DNA of 64,000 nucleotides from Natronincola peptidivorans. Its GTDB lineage: Bacteria > Bacillota > Clostridia > Peptostreptococcales > Natronincolaceae. The notes beneath the pieces are model-generated. The model was given only the letters and a program-made list of their open reading frames with translations. It did no database searches and was not told where the DNA came from. A program made the position numbers and the translations under genes. Below, piece after piece: positions 1-10,245 of this stretch (position 1 is its first letter; the number at the start of each line of letters is the position of its first letter). The DNA lies in assembly GCF_900111615.1 (NCBI RefSeq), contig NZ_FOHU01000002.1:124001-188000 (forward strand), read 5' to 3'.

Positions 1-3000
1 GACCAAGTAGATAAAAGCCTTCAGGGACAGCTGTTAAGAGTAGAAAACTTAATACTTACTTCCGGTGGAGAAAGTGGAAGCTACAGTGTAACTGCTGAAG
101 ACACACAAGGTAGAAGTATTATTCTGAGGGTAGAAAACACAGTAGAAGCAGCTTTCTTTGAAGCCGGAAAAATGGTTACCGTTACAGCGCCTTTAGGACA
201 ATTTAATAACGATTATCAGCTTATGATAAGAGGAACTGTGGATTTGCAGGAAATTGATCCATCTACTTTTGTACAACCAGTAATTGCAAATCCATCATCT
301 GGAATAATAGAAGAAGGTACAGAGATTGTACTAACTACTGACACGGAAGGAGCAGCAATCTATTATACACTAGATGGAAGTAATCCAAATACAAATAGTA
401 CAGAATACACAAATCCAATAGTTATTGAAGAAAATACCACCATCAAAGCAATAGCAGTTAAAGAAGGAATGGAGAACAGTCAAGTTAGAACCTTTACTTA
501 TACTATTGATGAAGGGCCACTAACGATTTCTCAAGTAAAGCGATTACCACTAGAAACAAGTGCTACTATAAAAGGCTTAGTAACAGCCATCCATGGCAGC
601 AACGAAGCTTATATTCAAGACGAAAACACAGGAATACAATTATTTATTTTTAATATTGAAGATAAAATAGAGGTTGGAGATTTTATTGAAGTAATCGGAA
701 TCTTAGGAGAATATAATGGTGAACTTCAATTCAGACCTTCTAATCTAGAAAATATTGAAATCAAGTCCTCAGATAACACTTTACCTGAGGCAGTAAAAGT
801 GACATTAAAGGATGTAGGCCATACCCAAAATGCTATTAGTGTAAGTCAAGCCCTAGATAACTATGCAGGTAACGACAGAACCACTACAGTAAGAGGCATA
901 ATTACAGATGTTTTACCAAACAATGAATTTGCTATGCAGATAGCAGATAGAGCAAATCCTGGCAAAACCATTGATGTAGCATTACCAGCAGGATACCGTA
1001 CAGAGTTTAATCCCCATCATAACCCTGATGCAGTAGGGAGAATGGTACTGGTAACGGGACAAGAAAAAAATTATCTTAGCAAGCCAGCCATAAGGCATGT
1101 AACGGGCTGGGATAATGTTAATGAAACGGTGATAAACACTCCATACTATGTCAGCTATGATGTAGAGGGCATGCCTGTAAATACAAAGCTCCCCTTTGAA
1201 GTAACTGGAAAAGACAACTTTGGGTTTACAGCAAAGGACGCTGAAGGGATAGTATATATCTATACTGCTAGAGCGACTAATTTTGAATTAGATGAGATTA
1301 AGGTAGGAGATTGGTATACTGTAACAGGTATAGCTGCCTATCATAATCGATCTCAAATAAAATTAATTGATGGAGAGTATTTAGCCTTTGCTGTTCCTCC
1401 AGGACAGCAGGATCCAAGACTGCCGTTGGTTTTAGATACAAGACCGGCAGATTTCACCACTATCTTTGATACAAAGCCTTTAATTTCTGCTAGGATAGAG
1501 GAGGCAGAAATAAATCCTGCCGCTATCGATTATGATAATATAAAACTATTTATAAATGGTGTAGAAGTAATGCCTCAAATAGATAGTGTAAATGATCTTG
1601 TATCTTATCAAGTAGTTGAACCATTAGCTTATGGAGATCATGGTGTCACCATTCATGTCCCAGATATAACAGGCAAGAAAAAGATGCTTAGCTGGAAGTT
1701 TACCATCGTCAACAGGGATACTCAATATAACTTCTATTTTGGTGTTCCTCACGCTCATACTGCCTATTCCGATGGAGCAGGGACACCTGCTCAGGCTTTT
1801 GAGCACGCAAGAAATACTGGATTAGACTATCTTATTATTACAGATCACTCTAACTGGCTTGATGGTGTAAACAACGGAAGATTTGAATTTGATGCTGGTA
1901 GCAATGAATTCGTAGAAAAAGTGAATCCTACTACAGGAGAAGCATCACAATGGTGGAAGACAAGATTAGAAGCAGAAGCAATAAACCAAAAATATGATGA
2001 TTTTCTAGCAATGAGAGGCTTTGAAATGACCTCCAGCATTTGGGGACATATGAATACCATCAATAGCGATACCTATGTAGAGGCTAAAAGCCAGATGGTG
2101 CCTTTAAGTGAATACTATGATTGGATCGTTGATGTATCCACAAGACCGGGAGCAAAAATATTTAACATGTTTAATCATCCAAACTGGCCAGATGATTCCT
2201 TTAATGATCTTGCCTATGTACCACATCTAGATGCCTATGTAAATGGTATAGAGGTAGCTAATGGAGCGCCACCTTACAGCTATTCTAGAGCAGAAGCCCA
2301 CTACTGGAGAGCACTAGACAATGGCTGGCGAGTGGGTGCCATGAATGCACAGGATAATCATGCAGAGAATTGGGGAGATCCCAATACTTTAACAGTGATT
2401 ATTGCAGAAAATCTAGAGACGGATACTTTAATTGATGCTATGAACGCTAGAAGGATGTATTCTACAGAGACAAGAAGTCTCTACTTAACCTTTAAAGGCA
2501 ACGAACAGTGGATGGGAAGCGTATTAAATACCCAGGCTGGAGATACTATAGATTTTGAAATCAGAGTAGAAGATAGTGCAGTACCTATTGAAAAAGTACA
2601 GCTTATCACCAATGGTGGTAATGTACTGATGGAGAAATCCTTCCATGGAGGTACTAATGAAGTAGTATGGAATCCATCCATTATCACAAAGGGCGGAGCT
2701 GAATGGTTTGTAGTGAAGGTAATCCAGCAAAATAACAAATGGGGACATTCTTCTCCTATCTTTACAGTAGGTGGAGAAAATGATTTGAAAATTACTGGAT
2801 TAAAAATTAGTCCCAATCCTACATTGCCGGGATTAGAGACAACACTAGAGGCTACAGTCAGCAACATGGGTATTCGTGCCGTAGAAGAAGGGGCAGAGGT
2901 TAAGTTCTACTTAAATGATCCTACAAAGGCAAATAATCTTATAGGAACAGCTAAAACCACAGATAGAATTCCTGCCGGCAGCAGTGTAGAACTGACTACC

Positions 3001-5985
3001 ACATGGATACCGCCTAACTTAGATGGAGGGCACCGAGTTTTTGCAGTGATGACAGAAATTCCAAATGTTACAACAGTTCGTGAGATTTCTAGGGGAATTA
3101 CTATTGTAAAACCAATTGGGAAAAAAGTTGTTTTTGATGGGTCACATAATAACACGGATGTACCAGATACTGTGGTAGAAATCATAGAAATGCTTAGATT
3201 ATATGGCTATGAAGCTGTTATTAATACTCAAAAGCCTATAACATCTGCTATGCTTCAGGATGTAGATGTATTGATTATCAATACTCCACATGGCACATCC
3301 AATAATTATACAGAGGCAGAACAGAATGCTATTGCAGCATGGGTAACTAATGGCGGTGCTATTTTGCTGGCAAATAAATCTAACCATGGGCATAATCCTA
3401 CTATGTTAAATCCATTGATGCAAAGAATTGGAACAAACATACGATTTAACCATGATAATATCTATGAGCTAGAGGGATCTGGAAAATATCAAGGAGAGAT
3501 GTTTTGGTCGGTAATGGCCTATAATATGCCAGAAACTGAAAGCGGCCTGAATAAAAATATGGAGGCTATTAGGATATTTAGCGGAAGCTCTCTAGCAGCG
3601 GCTGGCAGTGGAGGATCTCTTGCGCCATTAGCAAATAATTCGGCCCCAGGCTTAGAGATCATACTAGGAGGAAATGCTACCTCTTATAATGCTAATCCAG
3701 GAAGTGGTGCCTATGTCTACAACCAAAAAGGAAGTTTAAATGGAGAAATGATACCAATCATAGCCAAAGAAAATGTAGGTCAAGGTAGACTTGTAGCTGC
3801 TGGAAGACATTTTTACTCGGATTTTGAAATAGGCAATGATGTCAGCAATACAGCTCTAACCGTTCAGACAATCGACTGGTTGGCTGGTTATGATAGGATT
3901 AGAACCATCAAGGATGTAAGAGACAATGCAGCAGAAGGTGATATTGTATCAGTAAGGGGAATGGTGACAGCACCAACCGATCATTTCTTTGATGTAATTT
4001 ATATTCAGGACGAAACATCTGGTGTTAATGTTTATGGGACTCAAACGAAAAATAACCTACCAGTAGGAACAGAGGTTATTGTTGTGGGTCAAGTAGAGTA
4101 CTTTGAAGGAGAACTAGAAATTGTTTACCGCACTTATAATTATCAGGTCCTCTATGTTGGACCAGGAGAGGAAATAGAGCCTACAGTCCTTTCCACAGTC
4201 GATGCTATGAAACCAGCATATTCTGGTATGTTGATTACTACAAGCGGTGAAATCGTAGAATACAATCAAACAGAAAGCTACTTCAGAATTAATGATGGCA
4301 GCGGAATCGCCCATATCCATGTAGACGGCTATGTAGGAGCTGCTATGGAACGCTTTAAGCTAGGAGACAATGTGACGGTTACAGGTAATGCTTCTGTTGG
4401 TTCAGTAGGACCAAGAATCCGTGTTAGATTCTTTGAGGATATGGTATTAACAGATGATATGGAGGCTGATTTTAAAGCTGTTACCATTGATAAAGCGATT
4501 CAAGATAAAGAATTTAGAATAAAAATAGAAAATGCTAGAGATGAAAAAGGAATAAGAGTAAATGGGCCTTCTATAGTAAAAATAACTAAGAATGATATGG
4601 AAGTATTACATGGAGATATCAACTTCAATAATGGTAGAGCTGAAATTCCATTAACATTAAATACAGTAGGAACACAAGAACTTTCTATCACTATAGAAGA
4701 AATAGGGGTTAATAAAACAATAACTTTAAAAGTTATACCAGTAAGACAAGTAACGCTGGTAACAGTGGATCATGTAGCATCAGCTGAGCTAGGGAGCGTG
4801 ACAGAAGATACTGCAATAAGTATCACCCATGAGTCCATAGAAATGGTAATCGTAGTGCCTCCAGGAAGCACAAACTTGCATATCAGGGTGGTAGAAGAAA
4901 CAGAAGAAAAGTTAGAGTTGGTAATAACAGTAGTTGGTTTAGATAACCGAAGAGTCATGTTAGTTCTACCAAAACCTATAAATATTCCAACTGATAGAGT
5001 AGGAGCTTTCCATTTCAACGGAAGCATTTGGGAATATAGAGAAGCTACTGTAAACGGAGACGATGTATACTTTGAGACAGATTTAAGTGCAGTAGCCATT
5101 GCAGAAAAAGTGGATGTACCACAGCTGATGGATACTTCTGCTACAGGTAACAAGACAACTATAAGTTGGAGTGCTGTGGATGGGGCAACCTATGAGCTCA
5201 TACGGAGAGAAGGAAGCAACTTAGAAGAAACCATTATTTCTGTAAATGACACCAGTTATACTGATACTGTCAATTACAGTACTACTTATCACTATGAAGT
5301 AAGAGCAATAAAGGACAGCTATCAGTCAGACGTTTCCAATAGCTTATCTATCACCACAGGTGCTAGGCCTAGTAGAGATAGAGGCGGCAGTAGCAGTGAC
5401 AGCCAAGGTACAGAAGAGGATGAACAAGAAGAAATGCAAGCAGTGGAAACAGTGATAGAATTTAAAGATATAGTAGGACATTGGGCAGAAAAGTATATTA
5501 AAGAGCTAGTAGTACTTGGCTCTATCAGCGGATATGGGGATGGTACCTTCAGACCAGAAAACAATATCACAAGAGCTGAATTTGTGACAATACTAATCAA
5601 AGCTCTTGATCTGGAACTGAGGGGAGAAAAAGTATTCAATGACACACAAAATCATTGGGCAAAAAAATATGTAGCGGCAGCATTAGCTCATGGTATTGCC
5701 AGCGGTTACGATGATACCACCTTTGGTGCCAATGATTTGATTACTAGAGAACAAATGGCAGTAATGATAGTAAAGGCTATGAAATTGGAGAAATTAGCAA
5801 ATGTAGATAAGAAGATATTTGCAGATAACGAGGACATATCTTCTTGGGCTAGGAGCTATATAGAGATTGCCAGCAGTTACGGAATCTTCAGTGGATATAC
5901 AGATAATAGCTTTAGACCACAAGCAAATGCAAAGAGAGCAGAAGCAGCAACTGTTATCGTAAAAGCTCTTGCAACCAAGAAGTAG
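1..5985 (+). CDS. SLH-anchored multidomain PHP phosphoesterase-like exoprotein (5' truncated)
   Basis: The frame is open from base 1, so the gene starts upstream of the window; the first internal ATG (172) is not the true start. Domains in order: chitobiase C-terminal-like Ig fold (about 270-515), OB-fold segments (about 520-1390), a PHP domain (about 1740-2450), a CARDB-like segment (2780-3100), a ThuA/glutamine-amidotransferase-like segment (3120-3890), two more OB folds (3900-4440), fibronectin III (about 5110-5370) and three SLH repeats (5455-5980). The PHP metal ligands look complete: HAH near 1750, TDH near 1840, GFE and GHM near 2020-2050, NHPNW near 2170 and DNH near 2350. SLH repeats imply attachment to secondary wall polymer outside the cell. 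The fold predicts a metal-dependent phosphoesterase; extracellular nucleic acid or phosphodiester cleavage is inferred from the OB folds and is not proven. Confidence 0.85.
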   Translation, partial: DQVDKSLQGQLLRVENLILTSGGESGSYSVTAEDTQGRSIILRVENTVEAAFFEAGKMVTVTAPLGQFNNDYQLMIRGTVDLQEIDPSTFVQPVIANPSSGIIEEGTEIVLTTDTEGAAIYYTLDGSNPNTNSTEYTNPIVIEENTTIKAIAVKEGMENSQVRTFTYTIDEGPLTISQVKRLPLETSATIKGLVTAIHGSNEAYIQDENTGIQLFIFNIEDKIEVGDFIEVIGILGEYNGELQFRPSNLENIEIKSSDNTLPEAVKVTLKDVGHTQNAISVSQALDNYAGNDRTTTVRGIITDVLPNNEFAMQIADRANPGKTIDVALPAGYRTEFNPHHNPDAVGRMVLVTGQEKNYLSKPAIRHVTGWDNVNETVINTPYYVSYDVEGMPVNTKLPFEVTGKDNFGFTAKDAEGIVYIYTARATNFELDEIKVGDWYTVTGIAAYHNRSQIKLIDGEYLAFAVPPGQQDPRLPLVLDTRPADFTTIFDTKPLISARIEEAEINPAAIDYDNIKLFINGVEVMPQIDSVNDLVSYQVVEPLAYGDHGVTIHVPDITGKKKMLSWKFTIVNRDTQYNFYFGVPHAHTAYSDGAGTPAQAFEHARNTGLDYLIITDHSNWLDGVNNGRFEFDAGSNEFVEKVNPTTGEASQWWKTRLEAEAINQKYDDFLAMRGFEMTSSIWGHMNTINSDTYVEAKSQMVPLSEYYDWIVDVSTRPGAKIFNMFNHPNWPDDSFNDLAYVPHLDAYVNGIEVANGAPPYSYSRAEAHYWRALDNGWRVGAMNAQDNHAENWGDPNTLTVIIAENLETDTLIDAMNARRMYSTETRSLYLTFKGNEQWMGSVLNTQAGDTIDFEIRVEDSAVPIEKVQLITNGGNVLMEKSFHGGTNEVVWNPSIITKGGAEWFVVKVIQQNNKWGHSSPIFTVGGENDLKITGLKISPNPTLPGLETTLEATVSNMGIRAVEEGAEVKFYLNDPTKANNLIGTAKTTDRIPAGSSVELTTTWIPPNLDGGHRVFAVMTEIPNVTTVREISRGITIVKPIGKKVVFDGSHNNTDVPDTVVEIIEMLRLYGYEAVINTQKPITSAMLQDVDVLIINTPHGTSNNYTEAEQNAIAAWVTNGGAILLANKSNHGHNPTMLNPLMQRIGTNIRFNHDNIYELEGSGKYQGEMFWSVMAYNMPETESGLNKNMEAIRIFSGSSLAAAGSGGSLAPLANNSAPGLEIILGGNATSYNANPGSGAYVYNQKGSLNGEMIPIIAKENVGQGRLVAAGRHFYSDFEIGNDVSNTALTVQTIDWLAGYDRIRTIKDVRDNAAEGDIVSVRGMVTAPTDHFFDVIYIQDETSGVNVYGTQTKNNLPVGTEVIVVGQVEYFEGELEIVYRTYNYQVLYVGPGEEIEPTVLSTVDAMKPAYSGMLITTSGEIVEYNQTESYFRINDGSGIAHIHVDGYVGAAMERFKLGDNVTVTGNASVGSVGPRIRVRFFEDMVLTDDMEADFKAVTIDKAIQDKEFRIKIENARDEKGIRVNGPSIVKITKNDMEVLHGDINFNNGRAEIPLTLNTVGTQELSITIEEIGVNKTITLKVIPVRQVTLVTVDHVASAELGSVTEDTAISITHESIEMVIVVPPGSTNLHIRVVEETEEKLELVITVVGLDNRRVMLVLPKPINIPTDRVGAFHFNGSIWEYREATVNGDDVYFETDLSAVAIAEKVDVPQLMDTSATGNKTTISWSAVDGATYELIRREGSNLEETIISVNDTSYTDTVNYSTTYHYEVRAIKDSYQSDVSNSLSITTGARPSRDRGGSSSDSQGTEEDEQEEMQAVETVIEFKDIVGHWAEKYIKELVVLGSISGYGDGTFRPENNITRAEFVTILIKALDLELRGEKVFNDTQNHWAKKYVAAALAHGIASGYDDTTFGANDLITREQMAVMIVKAMKLEKLANVDKKIFADNEDISSWARSYIEIASSYGIFSGYTDNSFRPQANAKRAEAATVIVKALATKK

Positions 5986-6013
5986 ACTAGCTAATTGTTA
6001 ATTAGACACCATG

Positions 6014-6051
6014 AAGCCCCTTAGAAAAAAACTCTAGGGGGTTTCTGTTTT
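6014..6051 (+). terminator. Intrinsic terminator after the SLH protein
   Basis: CCCCTTAGA pairs with TCTAGGGGG (one G-T pair) around an A-rich loop and is followed by a T-rich run. It lies about 30 bases after the stop codon. Confidence 0.75.
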
Positions 6052-6111
6052 GCTACTATGATATTGCAACAACTGAATCCTACATCATTCTAAGAGAAAA
6101 ATGACAAAAAG

Positions 6112-6140
6112 TTGGTAAATTGTGAAAAAAATATTATAAT
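6112..6140 (+). promoter_or_regulatory. Sigma-A-type promoter for the phosphohexomutase gene
   Basis: TTGGTA (6112-6117) and TATAAT (6135-6140) are separated by 17 bases in an AT-rich region between the terminator and the next gene. Confidence 0.6.
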
Positions 6141-6271
6141 AGTAGTGCAGGTATTAATAATAGATATAGAATATGGAAAGATTAAAGTATAGTTTAGCTG
6201 AGAGGATATTTTATTCCATTTAAGGATTCACAATTAATGGAAAATTATTGAATGATGTTGGAGGCGTTAAA

Positions 6272-7966
6272 ATGGATATACATACCATCAAAAACTACGA
6301 AGCCTGGATGTTTGATCCGCATTTTGATGAAGATACTAGAGAAGAATTAAAGGGGATTATGGGGCAGGAAAAGGAAATCGAGGATCGGTTTTATAAAGAA
6401 TTATCCTTCGGAACGGGAGGACTAAGGGGCATTATTGGAGCCGGCACCAATAGAATGAATAAGTATACTGTGAGAAAGGCTACCCAAGGGCTGGCAAACT
6501 ATATAAAAAATAAAGGGATAGAAGCTATAAGCAAAGGAGTAGTCATTGCTTACGATTGTAGACATATGTCTAGGGAGTTTTCTCAAGAGGCTGCCCTTGT
6601 GCTGGCTAACAATGGGATAAAAGCCTATGTATTTGAGGATTTGAGATCAACCCCAGAGCTTTCCTTTGCTGTAAGGCATCTGAAGGCTGTTGCAGGGATT
6701 GTTGTAACTGCCAGTCATAATCCTCCTGCCTATAATGGCTACAAGGTGTATTGGGAGGATGGTGCTCAGGTTGCAACAAAAATTGCTGAGGAGATTACGA
6801 AGGAAATTCAGCTGATTTATGACTACTATACCAGTATTCCTATGGATAAGGAAGAGGCATTAAGGGCAGGTTTACTAATATACATAGGAGAAGAAGTGGA
6901 CGAAGTCTATGAAAAAGCCGTGATAGCCCAATCTCTTAGAGGTGATGCAATACATCAGGTAAGCCAAGACTTTAAAATTGTCTTTACCCCTCTCCATGGT
7001 ACGGGCAATCTTCCTATAAGAAGTGTTCTAAAGAAAGTAGGATTTGAAAATGTCTTGGTGGTACCTCAACAGGAACTGCCGGATCCCAATTTTACTACTG
7101 TCAGCTATCCAAACCCTGAAGAGAGAGCAGCCTTTCAGCTGGCAATTGATTTAGCTAAAAAGGAAAATGCACATCTGATTATTGGTACGGACCCTGATTG
7201 TGATCGGGTAGGAGCGGTAGTGAAAAATCAAGAAGGTGAATACGTTGTTTTAACAGGGAATCAAACAGGCGCACTATTGGTGGATTATATTTTATCTACC
7301 CTAAAAGAAAAGCAGGAGCTGCCTTCTAATGCTGTTATAATTAAGACGATTGTCACCAGTGAAATGGGAGCAACTATTGCCGAGGGCTATGGTGTAGATG
7401 TGTTTAACACCTTAACAGGCTTTAAATATATAGGAGAAAAAATCAAGGAATACGAAGCATCGGGAGCAAAAACCTTCCTCTTTGGATTTGAGGAAAGCTA
7501 TGGCTATCTAGCAGGAACCCATGCTAGGGACAAGGATGCAGTAGTAGCCTCAATGCTGATTTGTGAGATGGCAGCCTACTATCATGGCAAGGGGCAAAGT
7601 CTCTATGAAGGTTTACTAAGCCTATATGAGAAATATGGGTATCACTTAGAGGATTTAAAATCCATCACGCTAGAAGGAAAAGAAGGAATGGAAAAGATTC
7701 AAGGTACTTTACAAGCCTTTCGAGATAATCCTCCTACAGAAATAGGAGGCTATCAAGTAAAGACCGTAGAGGACTATCTAAAGCAGGATAAGCTGCCAAA
7801 GGAAAATGTCTTAAAATTCTTATTAGAAAAGGATGCTTGGGTAGCCCTTAGACCTTCGGGAACAGAACCAAAGCTAAAAATCTACTGCGGAGTAGTAGAG
7901 GACGCTCTAGATACCTGCAAAGAAAAAATACAACAACTAATGAGCCACATCACCAATCAACTATAA
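6272..7966 (+). CDS. pgcA: Phospho-sugar mutase (phosphoglucomutase/phosphomannomutase, PgcA-like)
   Basis: This 564-residue alpha-D-phosphohexomutase interconverts hexose 1- and 6-phosphates, feeding UDP-glucose and other sugar-nucleotide pools. Visible hallmarks are the active-site serine loop TASHNPPAYNGYK, the Mg2+ loop GTDPDCDRVG, the sugar-binding loop GFEESYGYLAG and the C-terminal phosphate loop RPSGTEPKLKIY. The start is ATG 6272, because GGAGG at 6260-6264 sits 7 bases upstream; a TTG at 6248 lies in front of that site and is unlikely. Length and loop set fit the long PgcA-type mutases of Firmicutes. It stands alone behind its own promoter, with a REP hairpin between it and the next gene. 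Substrate preference (glucose or mannose) cannot be read from sequence. Confidence 0.9.
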   Translation: MDIHTIKNYEAWMFDPHFDEDTREELKGIMGQEKEIEDRFYKELSFGTGGLRGIIGAGTNRMNKYTVRKATQGLANYIKNKGIEAISKGVVIAYDCRHMSREFSQEAALVLANNGIKAYVFEDLRSTPELSFAVRHLKAVAGIVVTASHNPPAYNGYKVYWEDGAQVATKIAEEITKEIQLIYDYYTSIPMDKEEALRAGLLIYIGEEVDEVYEKAVIAQSLRGDAIHQVSQDFKIVFTPLHGTGNLPIRSVLKKVGFENVLVVPQQELPDPNFTTVSYPNPEERAAFQLAIDLAKKENAHLIIGTDPDCDRVGAVVKNQEGEYVVLTGNQTGALLVDYILSTLKEKQELPSNAVIIKTIVTSEMGATIAEGYGVDVFNTLTGFKYIGEKIKEYEASGAKTFLFGFEESYGYLAGTHARDKDAVVASMLICEMAAYYHGKGQSLYEGLLSLYEKYGYHLEDLKSITLEGKEGMEKIQGTLQAFRDNPPTEIGGYQVKTVEDYLKQDKLPKENVLKFLLEKDAWVALRPSGTEPKLKIYCGVVEDALDTCKEKIQQLMSHITNQL

Positions 7967-7976
7967 GGACAAAAAA

Positions 7977-8038
7977 GGGACAGGGGACGGTTCTGCGTCC
8001 CTACGCCAGCATAGGGACGCAGAACCGTCCCTTGTCCC
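7977..8038. repeat. REP-type inverted repeat, copy 1 (two 27-nt arms)
   Basis: Arms 7977-8003 and 8012-8038 are reverse complements with a single G-U type difference, around an 8-base loop. The right arm contains the 25-nt unit that recurs at 61091-61115 and 62792-62816. It lies between the mutase stop and the response-regulator ribosome binding site, so it could also act as a terminator or an RNA-stabilising hairpin. Confidence 0.9.
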
Positions 8039-8059
8039 TCTCTGAGAGGAGCTGAGTGT

Positions 8060-8743
8060 ATGAAGGTATTAATCATTGATGATGAAAAATTATTAGTAAA
8101 AGGGTTAAAAAAGAGCCTAGAACAGGAAGGGTTTCAGGTGGCTGCTGCACATGATGGTGAGGAGGGATTTAAAGCATTTGAGACCAATGATTATAATGTG
8201 ATCATTTTAGATTTGATGTTACCCAAGATTGATGGAATCAGCCTCTGTAGGATGATACGTCAAACCAGTGATATACCGATTATTATGCTGACAGCAAAGG
8301 ATAGTGATATTGATAAAATATTGGGCCTAGAGCTGGGGGCAGATGACTATATGACCAAGCCCTTTAATACAAGAGAGGTTATTGCCAGGATAAGAGCTAT
8401 ACTACGAAGACTGGAGAAGCAGGAAGTCCATGAAAAGAAAGAGAGTCTTTATACCTCTGGAGATCTAGTAGTGGATTCTAACTATAGGATTGTAAAAAAA
8501 GGTGCTAGAGAAATTGAATTAACACCAAAGGAATTTGATATATTGGAGCTATTGATAAGAAATAAAGGCAGGGTTTTTCCAAGGGAGGAAATTTTCACAT
8601 TGGTATGGCAGGAGCCCTGCTTGGATACCCGAACCATTGATGTGCATATCAAAAATCTTAGAGAAAAACTTAAGGACCACGAGGAAAATATGCCTATGAT
8701 TCAGACCAAATGGGGTGTAGGGTACTACTTTAGAAGGGATTGA
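8060..8743 (+). CDS. OmpR/PhoB-family response regulator
   Basis: This 227-residue DNA-binding response regulator has an N-terminal receiver with acidic pocket IIDDEK, phospho-acceptor Asp in DLMLPKIDG, the switch Thr in MLTAKD and the conserved Lys in YMTKPF. The C-terminal winged helix (about 130-225) includes ELTPKEFDILELL and TIDVHIKNLREKL. GAGAGGAGC precedes ATG 8060. The stop overlaps the kinase start (TGATG), so the pair is translationally coupled. The downstream GerMN lipoprotein has its own promoter and may or may not be a target. The stimulus is unknown; the architecture is that of PhoP/ResD-like envelope regulators. Confidence 0.93.
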   Translation: MKVLIIDDEKLLVKGLKKSLEQEGFQVAAAHDGEEGFKAFETNDYNVIILDLMLPKIDGISLCRMIRQTSDIPIIMLTAKDSDIDKILGLELGADDYMTKPFNTREVIARIRAILRRLEKQEVHEKKESLYTSGDLVVDSNYRIVKKGAREIELTPKEFDILELLIRNKGRVFPREEIFTLVWQEPCLDTRTIDVHIKNLREKLKDHEENMPMIQTKWGVGYYFRRD

Positions 8744-10158
8744 TGGATATGTTTTCCTCCATAAGACAGAAGCTGGCGGGCATTTACATTATGCTGATTA
8801 TCCTTCCCTTACTTGTAATCAATTACTTATCAGTAGAAAACATGAGACAATCAGTTCTGCGAGAAATTGAGGTAAATGCTTTGAAAACTGCTAATATTCT
8901 ATCCAATGTAAGTCGAGGACATATAAACAATCACCTAGAGCTAAAGAAAAGTATCCAACAGTATATGCCAACAGTAGAGGGTCGGATACTGGTGCTAAAT
9001 CAACAAGGACGAGTGATATTGGACAGCTTTCATTTACTAGAAGGCACAGTCATAGAAAATCAGGAAATCAGATATGCCTTTGAGAAGCAGGAGAGATTTG
9101 GTTATTATCAAACGGACAAATATATATTACAGGCGGCGGTACCCATACTACAGACAACGGAGGCAGGCAGAACGGTACTGGGGGCTGTATTGATATCTGT
9201 CAGTGTAGATGAAGCTTTTGCAGCTATCTCTGACTTTAGACAGCAGTTAATGATGATTTCTATTGCAGCTGCTATTCTTGGTGTTGTTGTTGCCATATTT
9301 GCTAGTCAAAGGATGACAGAGCCCATCGTAGCATTGTCTGAAAAAGCAAAACGGATAGGTGCAGGGCATCTAGGGGAAGAGGTAGAAATAAAAAGCAAGG
9401 ATGAGATTGGCAGGCTGGCAGAAAATTTCAATCATATGAGCCGGGAACTGTATCGTATAGATAAAGGAAGGACAGAATTCATAGGCAATGTATCCCATGA
9501 GCTGAAAACTCCTTTAGCTTCTATCAAAGCCTTGATTGATTCTTTGCTCTATGGAGAAGATGATATTGAAGTATATCGAGAATACCTCAGGGATATGGAT
9601 GGAGAAATTGATAGGCTATCGGATTTGGTTCATTCCTTATTATCTTTGACAAAAATCGAGGAGCAGGGGATTAAAACTGATGTTCACTCCATTAAGTCCA
9701 TTTTAGAGGATGCAGTAAAAATCTTAAATCCATTAGCGGAAAAGTATGAGGTAGAGATTTCTGTTGATTTACAATCTCCACCCAATATCATCTGTGATAG
9801 CAATAGAATAAAGGAAGTATTTATCAATCTGATTGATAATGCATTGAAATATAGAGATACAGAAAAAGAGAAAAGAACCTTAGTTGTTACTGGAAAAAGA
9901 GAAAAAAATCATTATGTTATTAAGCTTCGAGATAATGGAATAGGCATCAAAGAAAAAGAAATAAAGTCTATTTTTGAGAAATTTTATAGAGCAGATGCAT
10001 CCCGCTCTAGAGATACGGGTGGAGCTGGAATCGGCCTCTCTATTGTCAGCAGAATCCTACAGCTGCACCAATGGGATATTGCTGCAGAAAGCAAAGAAAA
10101 TCAGGGAACTGTTATTACCATTTATATTCCTAATAATTCTTTCAGGCTTTCTTCATAA
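8743..10158 (+). CDS. Sensor histidine kinase (two TM, HAMP, HisKA, HATPase)
   Basis: This 471-residue membrane kinase partners the preceding regulator. TM1 lies at about 13-28, an extracellular sensor segment of about 140 residues follows, and TM2 lies at about 168-188. A HAMP linker comes next, then the H box GNVSHELKTPLAS, the N box VFINLIDNALKY, the G1 box DNGIGI, the F box FEKFYRAD and the G2 box GGAGIGLSI. ATG 8743 is preferred over TTG 8740 because it forms the TGATG coupling with the regulator stop and follows AGAAGGGA. All catalytic boxes are intact. The sensor region is not recognisable as a named domain, so the signal cannot be assigned. Confidence 0.92.
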   Translation: MDMFSSIRQKLAGIYIMLIILPLLVINYLSVENMRQSVLREIEVNALKTANILSNVSRGHINNHLELKKSIQQYMPTVEGRILVLNQQGRVILDSFHLLEGTVIENQEIRYAFEKQERFGYYQTDKYILQAAVPILQTTEAGRTVLGAVLISVSVDEAFAAISDFRQQLMMISIAAAILGVVVAIFASQRMTEPIVALSEKAKRIGAGHLGEEVEIKSKDEIGRLAENFNHMSRELYRIDKGRTEFIGNVSHELKTPLASIKALIDSLLYGEDDIEVYREYLRDMDGEIDRLSDLVHSLLSLTKIEEQGIKTDVHSIKSILEDAVKILNPLAEKYEVEISVDLQSPPNIICDSNRIKEVFINLIDNALKYRDTEKEKRTLVVTGKREKNHYVIKLRDNGIGIKEKEIKSIFEKFYRADASRSRDTGGAGIGLSIVSRILQLHQWDIAAESKENQGTVITIYIPNNSFRLSS

Positions 10159-10162
10159 TTTC

Positions 10163-10204
10163 TTTACACTTGTTTATTGTGATTTCATAATCTACGTTTA
10201 TAAT
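10163..10204 (+). promoter_or_regulatory. Two overlapping sigma-A-type promoters for the GerMN lipoprotein
   Basis: TTTACA (10163-10168), 17 bases, CATAAT (10186-10191). Overlapping it is TTGTGA (10177-10182), 16 bases, TATAAT (10199-10204). Either would start transcription shortly before the ribosome binding site. Confidence 0.55.
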
Positions 10205-10245
10205 AGAATTAAGTAAAGGATTATAATAGAGAGAGGAAGATGGAG

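Noticed and set aside
2481-2867. 128-codon minus-strand open frame inside the SLH protein
   Set aside because: It is opposite a conserved coding region, with no ribosome site and no domain.
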